Shown here piece by piece: positions 6,863-15,103 of a stretch of DNA of 64,000 bases; position 1 is the stretch's first letter, and every line of letters starts with the position of its first letter. The translations under genes were made by a program, and so were the position numbers. Location: contig NZ_JNJA01000006.1 of the NCBI RefSeq assembly GCF_000702665.1, positions 1-64,000 of the forward strand, read 5' to 3'. This DNA is from Solidesulfovibrio alcoholivorans DSM 5433 (GTDB lineage Bacteria > Desulfobacterota > Desulfovibrionia > Desulfovibrionales > Desulfovibrionaceae). The notes beneath the pieces were generated by a model, which was not told the DNA's origin, ran no database searches, and worked only from the letters and a program-made list of their open reading frames with translations.

Positions 6863-8188
6863 TTACTCACCAGACATGATCCGTTTGCCGGGAAATTCGA
6901 CAACCTTGCCGCCGGCTTCTTCGCCAAGACAGGAAGCGAGTAGGGCGTCCCACCTGAACATGAGCGCACGCTTTTCCTCGACGTGAGAGGACCGATCATA
7001 ATGCTTTTCCCCGACGCCCTGGGTCCCGTGGTTGAAATGCAGGTTGAGAAGGTAGCTCGGTTCCCCGGCATCCGCCATCAGGGTTCGGCAAGTGCGCCGT
7101 ATGTCTCGCGGCGTCCACACCGTCATGCCCACGCGCTGACAGAATCGTGACGCGGCCCGGTTCAATGATGTGGCAAGGATTGGCCCGCCCTGGTCCTTGT
7201 CGCTCGGGAAAAGGAACTCGGACTTGCCGGCAAGCGCCTCAGCGCGACGGAAAAGCCCAATGGCCCGGGGCGTCAAGGGGATTGCGTGTTCTCGGTGATT
7301 TTTTGTCCTGGCCGCAGGGATGACCCATGTTGCTTGCAACGGGTTGAACTCCACTCTCTTGGCCGACAAGACTTCCTGGACGCGCTGCCCGCCCACGGCA
7401 AGGAGAAGCTGCAAGGCGATCCCCAGGCGCTCGGACACGCCTTCGGGGAACTCATGCCAGACGCGGCCCACCTCTTCACTGGAAAGGTTGCGGTCGCCTG
7501 CCTGGAACGCGGCGGAATCGCGCGGGACTGAGGCAACCGGATTGTGGGTCAGATCGAAAGTGACGGTCAAGGCGGCTCTGGTGTAGTCGAACTCCCTGCC
7601 GATGCCGAAAGCGAAAGCGCCGTGCAGGTAGGCCCGCAGGTGCGCCGCCATGGATGGCCCTCGGTCATGGGTGGCTTTCAGTAGGTGCTGGATGTCGCGA
7701 GGGGTAATGTCCTTGGCCTTCGTGTTTTTGCCCAAGACCGTTACGGCAGCACTCGGCGCAGTGAGTAACGCCCGCTGGACCTCGGCCCAGGATTTCCGAC
7801 CGCGTTGCTGTAGATGCGCCACGTAGGTCTCGAAAAGCTGCTGGACCGAACCCTTTGCCGCCTCTTCGGCCTTGAGTCTTTCCGCTTCCCTCTCGCGCTC
7901 CTCGTAAACCGCCCTTGGGTCCAGGCCATCCTGTATCAGCTTGCTGATTTCGCCAAACCGTTGCAAGGCTTCCTTGAGAGTCAAGCCGTTCTTGCCAGCG
8001 TTCCCGACTTTAAGCCGGCGGCGTTGCCCCTCCTGGAACCATTGAACGCGCCATTCAGCGGCGACCTCATCGACTCGACTACGGACGACCAGGAGCAACC
8101 GGCCTTCGCCTCGGCCTCGCCCATCCGCGACCACCTCGACACTTTTCCCGTCCCTGATGATGCGTTCCACTTCGGTGACAGTCAGCAT
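6863..8188 (-). CDS. int: tyrosine site-specific integrase
   Basis: The 441-aa protein begins MLTVTEVERIIRDGKS and has a SAM-like core-binding region at about 105-210. The catalytic domain shows Arg in GGQRVQEVLSAKR, an HREHAI loop, the RDIRRTCRTLM box and HFNHGTQGVGEKHYDR with the terminal Tyr nucleophile, so it looks active. It lies about 240 bases from a partial tRNA-Thr gene, the expected attachment site of such integrases. Translation starts inside a tandem 56-base repeat that duplicates the start codon out of frame, so the ATG at 8188 is the one that works. Confidence 0.95.
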   Translation of the reverse strand: MLTVTEVERIIRDGKSVEVVADGRGRGEGRLLLVVRSRVDEVAAEWRVQWFQEGQRRRLKVGNAGKNGLTLKEALQRFGEISKLIQDGLDPRAVYEEREREAERLKAEEAAKGSVQQLFETYVAHLQQRGRKSWAEVQRALLTAPSAAVTVLGKNTKAKDITPRDIQHLLKATHDRGPSMAAHLRAYLHGAFAFGIGREFDYTRAALTVTFDLTHNPVASVPRDSAAFQAGDRNLSSEEVGRVWHEFPEGVSERLGIALQLLLAVGGQRVQEVLSAKRVEFNPLQATWVIPAARTKNHREHAIPLTPRAIGLFRRAEALAGKSEFLFPSDKDQGGPILATSLNRAASRFCQRVGMTVWTPRDIRRTCRTLMADAGEPSYLLNLHFNHGTQGVGEKHYDRSSHVEEKRALMFRWDALLASCLGEEAGGKVVEFPGKRIMSGE

Positions 8189-8283
8189 TGCCAGTTACCT
8201 CACCCCATTATTTTGGTGGCAGTATCGTCGGTAACAGTCAGCATTTTCAGCTACCTCACCCCCATTTCTGGTGGCAGTTTTGG
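8172..8283. repeat. tandem 56-bp direct repeat at integrase start / att arm region
   Basis: Two directly adjacent copies, 8172-8227 and 8228-8283, share GGTrACAGTCAGCATT, CCAGyTACCTCACCCC-type and GGTGGCAGT blocks. The first copy includes the integrase start codon; the second repeats it 56 bases upstream, which is out of frame. Spaced repeats between int and the crossover site are typical integrase arm-binding sites, so they may serve recombination and also affect int expression. Confidence 0.7.
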
Positions 8284-8427
8284 GGGCAGTTAGCGACTTA
8301 CAGGGCCAATTTCACCCCCTTTCACTAGGGTACATACTCGACCTGTTATCCCATGTAAAGACGGAATGTTAAGACACATTTTCGACCCTCTGTGAATCCC
8401 CGTGAAAGTGAGTGAAAACAGCTATTT

Positions 8428-8476
8428 CTGATTCGTAATCAGCAGGTCAGGAGTTCGAGTCTCCTCGCTGGCTCCA
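8428..8476 (+). tRNA. 3' part of tRNA-Thr(CGT): displaced attachment-site copy
   Basis: The sequence can be read as anticodon stem, anticodon loop TTCGTAA (anticodon CGT), variable loop AGGTC, T arm AGGAG-TTCGAGT-CTCCT, acceptor strand CGCTGGC, discriminator T and CCA. The 5' half is missing: no GCCAGCG acceptor strand or D arm lies upstream, and base pairing fails at position 27, which marks the crossover boundary near 8428. This is therefore the duplicate left when an element integrated into a tRNA-Thr gene. The intact tRNA should lie at the far left end of the element, outside the window. Confidence 0.85.
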
Positions 8477-8482
8477 GATTTC

Positions 8483-8516
8483 AAGGGGTTAGGACCGATG
8501 GTCCTGGCCCCTTTTT
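8483..8516 (+). terminator. intrinsic terminator of the tRNA-Thr locus
   Basis: AGGGGTTAGGACC and GGTCCTGGCCCCT pair around a GATG loop, followed by five T residues. It follows the tRNA fragment directly, so it is the original chromosomal tRNA terminator and marks where host sequence resumes. Confidence 0.85.
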
Positions 8517-8636
8517 CGTTTTGCAGCGGGCAATGCCTGTTGAGTGGGTTGCTCGGGGGTCTGCCCGCGCTTGGGGATGCCGCCAACCGGGCGGACTGTT
8601 CATTTCGAAGAAGACAGGGCAAGGAATGGTTCGTAT

Positions 8637-8653
8637 ATGAGACTGAGTTTCAT
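8637..8653. promoter_or_regulatory. Fur-like box upstream of module A import genes
   Basis: ATGAGACTGAGTTTCAT is a near-perfect 17-base palindrome matching TGARAnTnAnTYTCA, the pattern shared by four other sites in this window. It lies about 140 bases before the exbB-like remnant and MFS gene, the first plus-strand genes of the run that continues through exbB, exbD and tonB. Repression by iron-loaded Fur is inferred. Confidence 0.65.
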
Positions 8654-8790
8654 TTCCAAGTGTGGTCCGGGCCGGCCAGTCGCGGAGCGGCGGTGTTCGC
8701 CGCCAAAGGGCGGCCGGCAAGGATCGCAGCGGTCAGGTCGCGCTCCGGCAATGTCGGGTGGGGCCGGAAACGTGAAAGAGGACGCAGGAC

Positions 8791-8865
8791 ATGCCGCTGA
8801 TTGAATGGTCTTTGGGATGGTTGTTTTCTCACGCCGCGGGCTCCGTGCAGGGGGCGACGGCATGA
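8791..8865 (+). pseudogene. truncated exbB 5' fragment (24 codons)
   Basis: The frame reads MPLIEWSLGWLFSHAAGSVQ then four codons and TGA. It closely matches the first 20 residues of the intact exbB at 10237 (MPQIELSLGWVFSQATGAVQ), and the DNA similarity covers about 65 bases, from the ATG to CAGGGGG. Homology stops abruptly, and the frame ends in an ATGA overlap with the MFS start. This is a leftover of a duplicated exbB into which the MFS gene was joined. It now acts at most as a translated leader for the transporter. Confidence 0.75.
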
Positions 8866-10106
8866 TGACCCCGTCGCGTTGGTTGCTGCTCGGCAGCCTC
8901 TACGTCACGCAGTATCTGGGACAGGGCTTTTTCATGATCGCCCTGGTGGCCATCATGCGCCGTAGCGGCGCGCCCCTGGAACAGATCGGACTCGTCTATC
9001 TTATGGGCCTTTGCTGGTTGGCCAAGCCGCTTTGGGCACACTACGTGGACCGTGTCCGCCTTGGCCGGTTGGGGCATTACCGGGGCTGGCTGCTTGCGGC
9101 CCAGGCGGGCATGGTGGCCACGCTTGCGGCCATAGGGCAACTGGACGTGGTGCGGGACTTTTACGTCGTATTGGCGCTTTGCCTGGTGCTCGCGTTGCTT
9201 TCGGCCACCCAGGACGTGGCGGCCGACGGTCTGGCCTGTCTGCTCCTCGCCCCTGGGCAGCGCGGGCTTGGCAACGGGGTGCAGTCCGCAGGCGGACTCG
9301 TCGGCAATATCCTGGGCGGCGGCGCAGTCCTTATGGCCTACCCGCATGTCGGCTGGGCCGGCTGTCTGGCCATCCTGGCCGGCGGCACCTCGCTGTCGCT
9401 GCTGCAGCTGCTGTTTTTTCAGGAGCCGGCCGGGCCCGAGCGGGCGACTGGGGATACGGCGCGTTTCCGCCGGATCTGGCTTTTCTGGCAGGAGCCGGGA
9501 AGAAAATCCTGGATGCTCGTGTTGCTGCTTGCCCCGTGCGGCTGCGGCATAGGCTACGGATTGATCACCCCTATGCTCACTGATGGCGGCTGGTCCATGG
9601 AGCGCATCGGCCTGGTCATGAACGTCGGAGGTTCCCTGGTCGGCGTCCTCGCGGCGGCCCTGGCCGGCTGGGGCGTGCGCCGTCTGCCGCGTCGAACGGT
9701 TCTTGTCGCCGTCCTCGCCTATCAGGCGGTCGGTCTCGCCGCCCTGCTTCCGATAGCCGAAGCTGGAATAGGATCGTCGGGGATATTGATCTCCTTGACC
9801 CTTTTTTATCTGAGCCCTCCGGCGGTCATGGTCATCGCCACCACCATGATCATGGACCGCGCCTCGCCCCAAAGCCCGGCCACGGACTATACCCTGCAAT
9901 ACAGTCTGTTTCATGCCGCAGGCTACGCCAGCGCCGGCGTGAGCACCGTGCTGGCCCAGTATTGGGGCTATTCCGGGGCGACGGCCGCGGGGGTGCTGGC
10001 CGCCCTGGCCGCCCTGCTGGCGGCGTTGCGCCTGGGCCGGGGGCCTGCCCCGGCCTTGTCCCGGGAGGCCGTGGTCGTCCCGGTTCCCGTTTCCGAAAAG
10101 GGGTGA
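8862..10106 (+). CDS. MFS transporter, RhtX/FptX-like siderophore importer
   Basis: The start at ATG 8862 (a second ATG follows immediately) has GGGGGCGACGG upstream and overlaps the exbB remnant. The 414-aa protein has about 12 hydrophobic segments, starting LLLGSLYVTQYLGQGFFMIA. The YLGQG, WLAKPLWAHYVDR and SATQDVAADG motifs belong to the AmpG/RhtX/FptX group that carries siderophores or muropeptides across the inner membrane. Position in front of exbB-exbD-tonB and near a TonB-dependent receptor favours the siderophore role (rhizobactin or pyochelin type). An AmpG role is less likely from context. Confidence 0.8.
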   Translation: MMTPSRWLLLGSLYVTQYLGQGFFMIALVAIMRRSGAPLEQIGLVYLMGLCWLAKPLWAHYVDRVRLGRLGHYRGWLLAAQAGMVATLAAIGQLDVVRDFYVVLALCLVLALLSATQDVAADGLACLLLAPGQRGLGNGVQSAGGLVGNILGGGAVLMAYPHVGWAGCLAILAGGTSLSLLQLLFFQEPAGPERATGDTARFRRIWLFWQEPGRKSWMLVLLLAPCGCGIGYGLITPMLTDGGWSMERIGLVMNVGGSLVGVLAAALAGWGVRRLPRRTVLVAVLAYQAVGLAALLPIAEAGIGSSGILISLTLFYLSPPAVMVIATTMIMDRASPQSPATDYTLQYSLFHAAGYASAGVSTVLAQYWGYSGATAAGVLAALAALLAALRLGRGPAPALSREAVVVPVPVSEKG

Positions 10107-10236
10107 CGCTCCACCAGCGGGCAAGAGGCGCAGCCGCATGCGTCGCCGATCATGTCGTATCGGTTCGATTTCCAGAAGGCTCCCGGCCAACGCCGAAGCG
10201 AGCCCAACCACGCGGACGGATGAAAAGGATCAGGAT

Positions 10237-10905
10237 ATGCCGCAGATTGAATTGTCCTTGGGATGGGTCTTTTCCCAGGCCACGGGAGCTGTGCAGGGGG
10301 TGCTCGTCATTTTGATCGTCTGCTCCGTGGTGTGCTGGGCGGTCATACTCGAAAAGGCCGTGCTGTTTTATCGCTATCGCCGGCAGGCGGCCTGGTTCGA
10401 GCAATGGGTCCGCTCGGGCCGACGGGCCGGGGCGACGCCGGTTGGCGGCGAATTGTCCGATGCCTTGCTGGCCGAGGGCCGCGCGGCCTGGGGGCAGGGC
10501 GGGGCGGGCGAAAGCGACGCCGACCGACGCGACCGTATCGAGCGGGCCATGCGCGATGCCATGGCCGGCGTCCTGTTGCGGGCCGAACACCGCCTGCCGT
10601 ATCTGGCGACCATCGGGTCGGCCGCGCCGTTTATCGGGCTGTTCGGCACGGTCTGGGGCATCATGCATTCCTTCGTGGACATCGCCCAGGCCAATGACAC
10701 GAGTTTGGCCGTTGTTGCGCCGGGCATCGCCGAATCTCTTTTCACCACGGCGGCGGGGCTGGTGGCGGCCATCCCCGCGTCCATCGCCTACAACAAGATC
10801 GCTTCGGATTTCGGCAATCTGGCCCGGCGGATGTCGCTTGCCATCGCCGCTCTCGTGCGCAAGGGGCCGGACGCGATGACGGAGGCCGTCCATGAGGCCG
10901 CCTAG
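10237..10905 (+). CDS. exbB: ExbB/TolQ family proton-channel subunit (module A)
   Basis: The start at ATG 10237 follows AAAAGGATCAGGAT; the longer frame from 10138 has no ribosome site. The 222-aa inner-membrane protein has three membrane segments: about residues 18-38 (LVILIVCSVVCWAVILEKA), 125-150 ([20 protein letters not shown]) and 165-190. The [10 protein letters not shown] and APGIAESLFTTAAGL motifs are those of ExbB/TolQ. With ExbD and TonB, encoded next with overlapping genes, it energises outer-membrane receptors. Module B carries a second set starting at 49610. Confidence 0.95.
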   Translation: MPQIELSLGWVFSQATGAVQGVLVILIVCSVVCWAVILEKAVLFYRYRRQAAWFEQWVRSGRRAGATPVGGELSDALLAEGRAAWGQGGAGESDADRRDRIERAMRDAMAGVLLRAEHRLPYLATIGSAAPFIGLFGTVWGIMHSFVDIAQANDTSLAVVAPGIAESLFTTAAGLVAAIPASIAYNKIASDFGNLARRMSLAIAALVRKGPDAMTEAVHEAA

Positions 10906-11344
10906 CCTCGGACGCGGCGACGAGCAGGGCGCGACGCTCAATGCCGAGATCAACGTCACGCCGTTTATCGACGTGATGCTGGTGCTGCTCATCATCTTCA
11001 TGGTGACGGCGCCGCTGATGCTGGCCGGGGTGCCGCTTCGGCTGCCGAAGACCTCTGCCGCCGCCCTGCCGCCGCCCAAGGAACCCATCGTCGTCAGCAT
11101 GGACAAGGGGGGACGGCTGTACCTGGGAGACGAGGCCGTAGCCGACGAAGACATGGCCGCGCGCCTGACGGAGCTGGTGGGCGGCGATCCGGGGCGCATG
11201 GTTTTTGTCCGTTGCGACAAGGAGCTCGACTACGGCCGGGTGATGGAACTGCTTGGCCGGGTCGGAGCCTGCGGCGTCACCAGCCTGTCGCTTGTGGCCG
11301 AAGGGCGGCAAGAGGGAGGCCGGTCTGCGGGAGCGCGTCCATGA
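10892..11344 (+). CDS. exbD: ExbD/TolR family protein (module A)
   Basis: ATG 10892 overlaps the end of exbB by 14 bases, and the stop overlaps the tonB start (ATGA). The 150-aa product has the ExbD core [20 protein letters not shown] (residues 14-33), one transmembrane helix with the conserved Asp that carries protons. A periplasmic TolR-like domain follows with FVRCDKELDYGRVMELLGRV. It works as a complex with ExbB and TonB in the inner membrane. Confidence 0.95.
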   Translation: MRPPSLGRGDEQGATLNAEINVTPFIDVMLVLLIIFMVTAPLMLAGVPLRLPKTSAAALPPPKEPIVVSMDKGGRLYLGDEAVADEDMAARLTELVGGDPGRMVFVRCDKELDYGRVMELLGRVGACGVTSLSLVAEGRQEGGRSAGARP

Positions 11345-12192
11345 AGACGGCCTCCCCCTTGCCGTCGGACAGGCAATCCTGCACGCCTCGCGCCTGGGGC
11401 GCGCTGGCGGTTTCCGCCCTTGCCCATGGTCTGGCCGTGGTTGCCATGGCCGCCATGTGCGGCCCCGCGTCCTGCCCCCCCGTCATGCCGCGCATCGTGC
11501 TCACTGCCGCCCTGGCCCCGGCGGGGTACGGCAGCGGCCCGGCCGGGCCCGCGTCGGCGGCCGCCGAACCGGCAGCCGCGCCGGAGCCGGTTCCGGCGCC
11601 GCCCGAACCGGAAGAATCGGCCGTGGAGACGATCGCGGCGGCGACGCAGGCGCCCGCCCCCGTTGTCGCGTCCGAGGAGCCGGTCCCGCCCAAGCCCGTC
11701 GTCAAGCCCAAGCCGGTTGCCAGGCCCAGGCCGGTCGTGAAGCGGCAAAAGCCCGCCCCCGAGCCGGCGCCTCGCGAGACCGCGGCCGCGGCTGCCGCGC
11801 TGGCCGATCCCGGTCAGACCGGAGCGGGCGGCGGATCGGGGGCGGCGTCTGGACCGCCGCTTCCCTCGGGCGGCGGTGCCGGTCCCGGTTCTATCGGTTC
11901 GCCGCTGTCGGCCGGCGACCTGGACAATCAACCGGCCCTGGTTTTTTCGCCCAAGCCCGAATACCCCATGCAGGCCAAACGCCGGGGCCTCAAGGGACGG
12001 CTTCGCGTGCGCCTGCTCGTGGACAGGGTCGGGAAGGTGGAGCGCGTGGATATCCTGGGCGGGGAAAACGTGGACAGTTTTGCCGAAAGCGTGCGCGCGA
12101 CCCTGTCCCGTTGGCGTTTCAAGCCGGGCACGCAAAAGGGGACGCCGGTGCATTGGGTGGCCATCCTGCCCATTGCCTTCGAGCAGGAATGA
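11341..12192 (+). CDS. tonB: TonB energy-transducing protein (module A)
   Basis: I use ATG 11341, which overlaps the exbD stop. The 283-aa product has an N-terminal membrane anchor (about residues 18-40), a long Pro/Ala/Lys-rich periplasm-spanning section (PKPVVKPKPVARPRPVVKR) and a C-terminal TonB domain from about 200: LVFSPKPEYPMQAKRRGLKG, LRVRLLVDRVGKV, FAESVRATLSRWRFKPG. The YP and WRFKPG landmarks of TonB are present. It ends 72 bases before a strong terminator, closing the operon. Confidence 0.94.
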   Translation: MKTASPLPSDRQSCTPRAWGALAVSALAHGLAVVAMAAMCGPASCPPVMPRIVLTAALAPAGYGSGPAGPASAAAEPAAAPEPVPAPPEPEESAVETIAAATQAPAPVVASEEPVPPKPVVKPKPVARPRPVVKRQKPAPEPAPRETAAAAAALADPGQTGAGGGSGAASGPPLPSGGGAGPGSIGSPLSAGDLDNQPALVFSPKPEYPMQAKRRGLKGRLRVRLLVDRVGKVERVDILGGENVDSFAESVRATLSRWRFKPGTQKGTPVHWVAILPIAFEQE

Positions 12193-12263
12193 CCGAGAGG
12201 CAGGAGGGACGGCGTGACGGCCGGCGCTGCGGTGGTGGCGGCGCAGCTGTTTGCGGTTCGGGT

Positions 12264-12300
12264 CGGGCCGGGGCGTGCTCATCCCGGCCCGCGTTTTTTT
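12264..12300 (+). terminator. intrinsic terminator after tonB
   Basis: CGGGCCGGG (12264-12272) and CCCGGCCCG (12283-12291) form a perfect nine-pair stem followed by CG and seven T residues. It ends the plus-strand exbB-exbD-tonB transcript and separates it from the convergent minus-strand genes. Confidence 0.9.
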
Positions 12301-12859
12301 CAGAGCCCGGACGCGCCCGGTCCGGCGGCCAGGGTTTCCAGGGAGCAGGACAGGTCGAGTTCGCGCAACACGTCGGCGTAGAATCCCGGCCGCTCCTCCA
12401 GCGCACCGTAGCTATTGCGCAGGCTTTCCCCGTCCAGGTCCCCGGAACGGACCTGGTTTGCGAATTCATGGTCCATGGAGCTGGAAACCTTGTTGATCCG
12501 AGCCAGGGCGGCCAGCAGCTTGAGCAGCCGGCAGCCGGAAGCCAGAGCGTGGTCGGGCGAAAAGCTCCGGATGGGTTCCCAGGCTGTTTCGCGCCGGGGG
12601 AAGTCCATACAGGAAACCGATGCCCCCGGCGAGGGCTTCCTGCTGGCGGATGCGCCGGGCGTCGTTTTCGCTGGGCAGGGTCTGGCCCGTGCCGAAGAGC
12701 CGTTCCGGGTTGTAGCCCACGAAGACGGTCCCAATGCCGCGCCTGCCAGTCCCGCTCCACCGGCCGGTCGGTCCGACACAGCGGGCACAGGCCGTCGGCC
12801 TCAAGGGTGAGGCCGCAGAGCAGACATTTGCGGCAGCGCCTTTCGGTGTATGGGTACAT
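12300..12859 (-). pseudogene. frameshifted zinc-ribbon protein gene
   Basis: Coding sequence passes through three frames. From ATG 12859 it reads MYPYTERRCRKCLLCGLTL and a C-x2-C/C-x2-C zinc ribbon to about 12735. It then moves to a second frame (GIGTVFVGYNPERLFGTGQT, QQEALAGGIGFLYGLP), and near 12590 to a third, ending FYADVLRELDLSCSLETL and TGA at 12300. Each piece looks like genuine protein, so at least two frameshifts have broken one gene of about 185 codons. I do not recognise the family. The start lies 3 bases after the stop of the AraC gene, so it was the last gene of that operon. Confidence 0.65.
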
Positions 12860-12862
12860 GCG

Positions 12863-13291
12863 CTATCCCGGCTCCTTTCCGGAGACGCCGCGTGTCTCCG
12901 GGGTCTTTGCCGGCCGGCGCAGGCGGTTGACGAATTCGCGCGGGCAAAGGCCGAAGCGGTCGCTAAACGCCCGGCTAAACGATGGCAGGCTCTGGTAGCC
13001 GACGCTGAAGGCCGCGTCGGTCACGCTGGCGTTCCCCTCCGCCAGCAGCCGCCGCGCCTCTTCCAGGCGCAGGATGCGCAGGTAGCCGAAAGCAGTGGTG
13101 CCGAAGCACTGGCGGAATCCCCTGTTGAGGCGAGGATGGGACAGCCCCACCCGTCGGGCGAGGTCCAGCAGGCGGGGCGGGGTTTCCATGTCCTGGCGCA
13201 AAATGCTGGCGGCCGCGAGGACCGCCGGATCAGCTCCGGGCGAGGCAGCCTTGGCGGCCTCGCCCGGAGGGGTGCCTGTATCGTTCCGCAT
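12863..13291 (-). CDS. AraC-family regulator, HTH domain only
   Basis: ATG 13291 has a perfect AAGGAGCAAGACC leader, giving 142 aa. Almost all of it is the double helix-turn-helix of AraC proteins: LLDLARRVGLSHPRLNRGF, then LRLEEARRLLAEGNASVTDA and AFSVGYQSLPSFSRAFSDRFG. The usual 150-200-residue effector domain is absent. It may be a genuine short regulator, since it has a good start site, or a truncated PchR/YbtA-type activator. It lies downstream of the ABC pair in the same direction. Confidence 0.8.
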   Translation of the reverse strand: MRNDTGTPPGEAAKAASPGADPAVLAAASILRQDMETPPRLLDLARRVGLSHPRLNRGFRQCFGTTAFGYLRILRLEEARRLLAEGNASVTDAAFSVGYQSLPSFSRAFSDRFGLCPREFVNRLRRPAKTPETRGVSGKEPG

Positions 13292-13363
13292 GGTCTTGCT
13301 CCTTCGGATCGTCGCCGGGTGGCGGCGGGCAGCCGCCCGCATCGCGGGAAGCGACGTGCGGCC

Positions 13364-15103
13364 TCATGCCTGCCCCTGTCGGTTGATCTTCCAGCCTTTG
13401 GCGTGTTGCTGCAGATCCCAGAAGCGCCGGAAACGGCCATTTCGGGCAAGGAGCTGGTCGAAACCGCCCTGTTCGACCACGGCTCCGTCATCGAGAAACA
13501 GGATCTGGTCGGCGTACCGGATGGTCGAAAGTCTGTGGGCGATGACGAAGACCGTCCTGGAGGCGGCCAGGGCGGTGAAGGCTTCCTGGATGGCCCCCTC
13601 GTTTTCCGGGTCCAGGGAGGCCGTGGCCTCGTCGAGGACCACGATGGGGGCGTCCTTGAGAATGGCCCGGGCGATGGCGATGCGCCGTTTTTCCCCTCCG
13701 GACAGGGTGGCCCCGCCTTCGCCGAGCACGGTGTCGTAGCCCTCCGGCAGCCGGGTGGCGCACTCGTGGAAGCGGGCGGCCTTGGCCGCGGCCTCCACGG
13801 CCTCGTGGGAGGCGTCGGGTTTGCCGAAGCGGATGTTGTTGGCGACGGTGTCGTGGAAGATGTGGCTGTCCTGCATGACCATGGCGATGCGGCCAAGCAG
13901 GGTTTCCGGGTCGATGCCGCGCACGTCCTGGCCGCCGACCAGGATGCGGCCGCCGTCGGGGTCCCAGAAGCGGGCCAGGAGGTTGGCCACGGTTGTCTTG
14001 CCGGCTCCCGAGGGGCCGACCAGGGCGGTCATGCTGCGGGGCGGAGCCGTGAAACTGATGTCGCGCAGCACCTCGCGGTCGCCGTAGCCGAAGCGGACGT
14101 GCTCGAAGCGCACGCCGAGGTCTTTCGTCGGCAGGTTCATGACCCGGCCTTCCTGGGAGGCGACCGCAAGCACGGAGCGGACGTTTTCTCCGGAGTGGCG
14201 CAGGTGGCGGACCATGGAGAAGTAGGGGGCGATGCCCATGATGGGCTGGTAGAATTTGAGGCTGGCGATCATGAAGAGCAGCAGCACCGGCAGGGCGACC
14301 TGCCCTTCCCGCCACAGGGCGGAGCCGGCGACGATGAGCAGGGCAAAACCCAACGCGGCGATGCAACTGTAGATTTCCGAGGTCGGCCCCATGGCCGCTT
14401 CCAGGGCGATGCTTCGGTCGCGCAGACCGGCCAGGGCGGCATCCAGCCGGCCGAAGGCCGAGCCGGCCCGGTTGAGCGATTTGAGGGTGCGGATGCCCCG
14501 GACATATTCGAGGATGCGCGAGGAGGCTTCGCGTCTGGCCGCCAGGGTGGCGGCGCTTCGCGCGTCGAGGGCCTTGCGGGAATACCAGAGGAACAGCAGC
14601 GCCGGCGGCACGGTGGCGGCCAGCAGCAGGGTCAGGCGGACGTCGATCAGGGCCAGGATGATGCCCACGATGACAGGCAGCGCTGCCGCCGCCACGAGCT
14701 TGTTGTACATGGTCGAGGTGGCCAATTCGACGTTGAAGACGTCGAGCAGCAGGGTTTCCACCATGTTTCCCGCGCCGGCGGCCTTGAAATAGCCGAGCGG
14801 AAGCCGGCGCAGATGCTCGCCCAGGCGCAGGCGCAGCGACGCGCCCGTGCCGTAGGCGAACAGGCAGGCGGCGACGACGGAGCGCACCGAGCACAGCGCC
14901 TGGGCCGCGAAGCACAGCCCGAGCAGGGCCAAGTAGGGGAGCAGCCCGGCAAGCCCGGCCGTACCCGCAAGCAGGGCCGCGATGACGGCGTAGAGCAAAA
15001 GCAGGGGCGCTCCGGCGAAAAGAACCTCCAGCACGGCGAAAACGTTGGCCCTGGTAAGTTCCGTCAGCTCTCCGGCGTCCAATTGTTTAAGCAGACTGCG
15101 CAT
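13364..15103 (-). CDS. ABC transporter, fused permease-ATPase (module A, second half of pair)
   Basis: ATG 15103 has AAAAGGAGG upstream and overlaps the end of the partner gene by 17 bases. The 579-aa product has six membrane helices (about residues 20-300), then an ATP-binding domain with GPSGAGKTTVANLLARFWD, LSGGEKRRIAIARAIL and IVVLDEATASLD. Pairs like this beside AraC and TonB genes are the YbtP/YbtQ and IrtA/IrtB type that move iron-siderophores or siderophores across the inner membrane. Direction of transport cannot be read from sequence. Confidence 0.9.
   Translation of the reverse strand: MRSLLKQLDAGELTELTRANVFAVLEVLFAGAPLLLLYAVIAALLAGTAGLAGLLPYLALLGLCFAAQALCSVRSVVAACLFAYGTGASLRLRLGEHLRRLPLGYFKAAGAGNMVETLLLDVFNVELATSTMYNKLVAAAALPVIVGIILALIDVRLTLLLAATVPPALLFLWYSRKALDARSAATLAARREASSRILEYVRGIRTLKSLNRAGSAFGRLDAALAGLRDRSIALEAAMGPTSEIYSCIAALGFALLIVAGSALWREGQVALPVLLLFMIASLKFYQPIMGIAPYFSMVRHLRHSGENVRSVLAVASQEGRVMNLPTKDLGVRFEHVRFGYGDREVLRDISFTAPPRSMTALVGPSGAGKTTVANLLARFWDPDGGRILVGGQDVRGIDPETLLGRIAMVMQDSHIFHDTVANNIRFGKPDASHEAVEAAAKAARFHECATRLPEGYDTVLGEGGATLSGGEKRRIAIARAILKDAPIVVLDEATASLDPENEGAIQEAFTALAASRTVFVIAHRLSTIRYADQILFLDDGAVVEQGGFDQLLARNGRFRRFWDLQQHAKGWKINRQGQA

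Noticed and set aside
8425..8476. Complete tRNA gene
   Set aside because: No D arm or 5' acceptor strand can be found upstream; only the part from the anticodon stem onward is present.
8829..10211. 460-aa minus-strand open frame
   Set aside because: Antisense to the MFS gene, Gln/Gly/Arg-rich shadow.
11253..12998. 581-aa plus-strand open frame
   Set aside because: It overlaps exbD and tonB in another frame and runs through the tonB terminator; no protein-like pattern.
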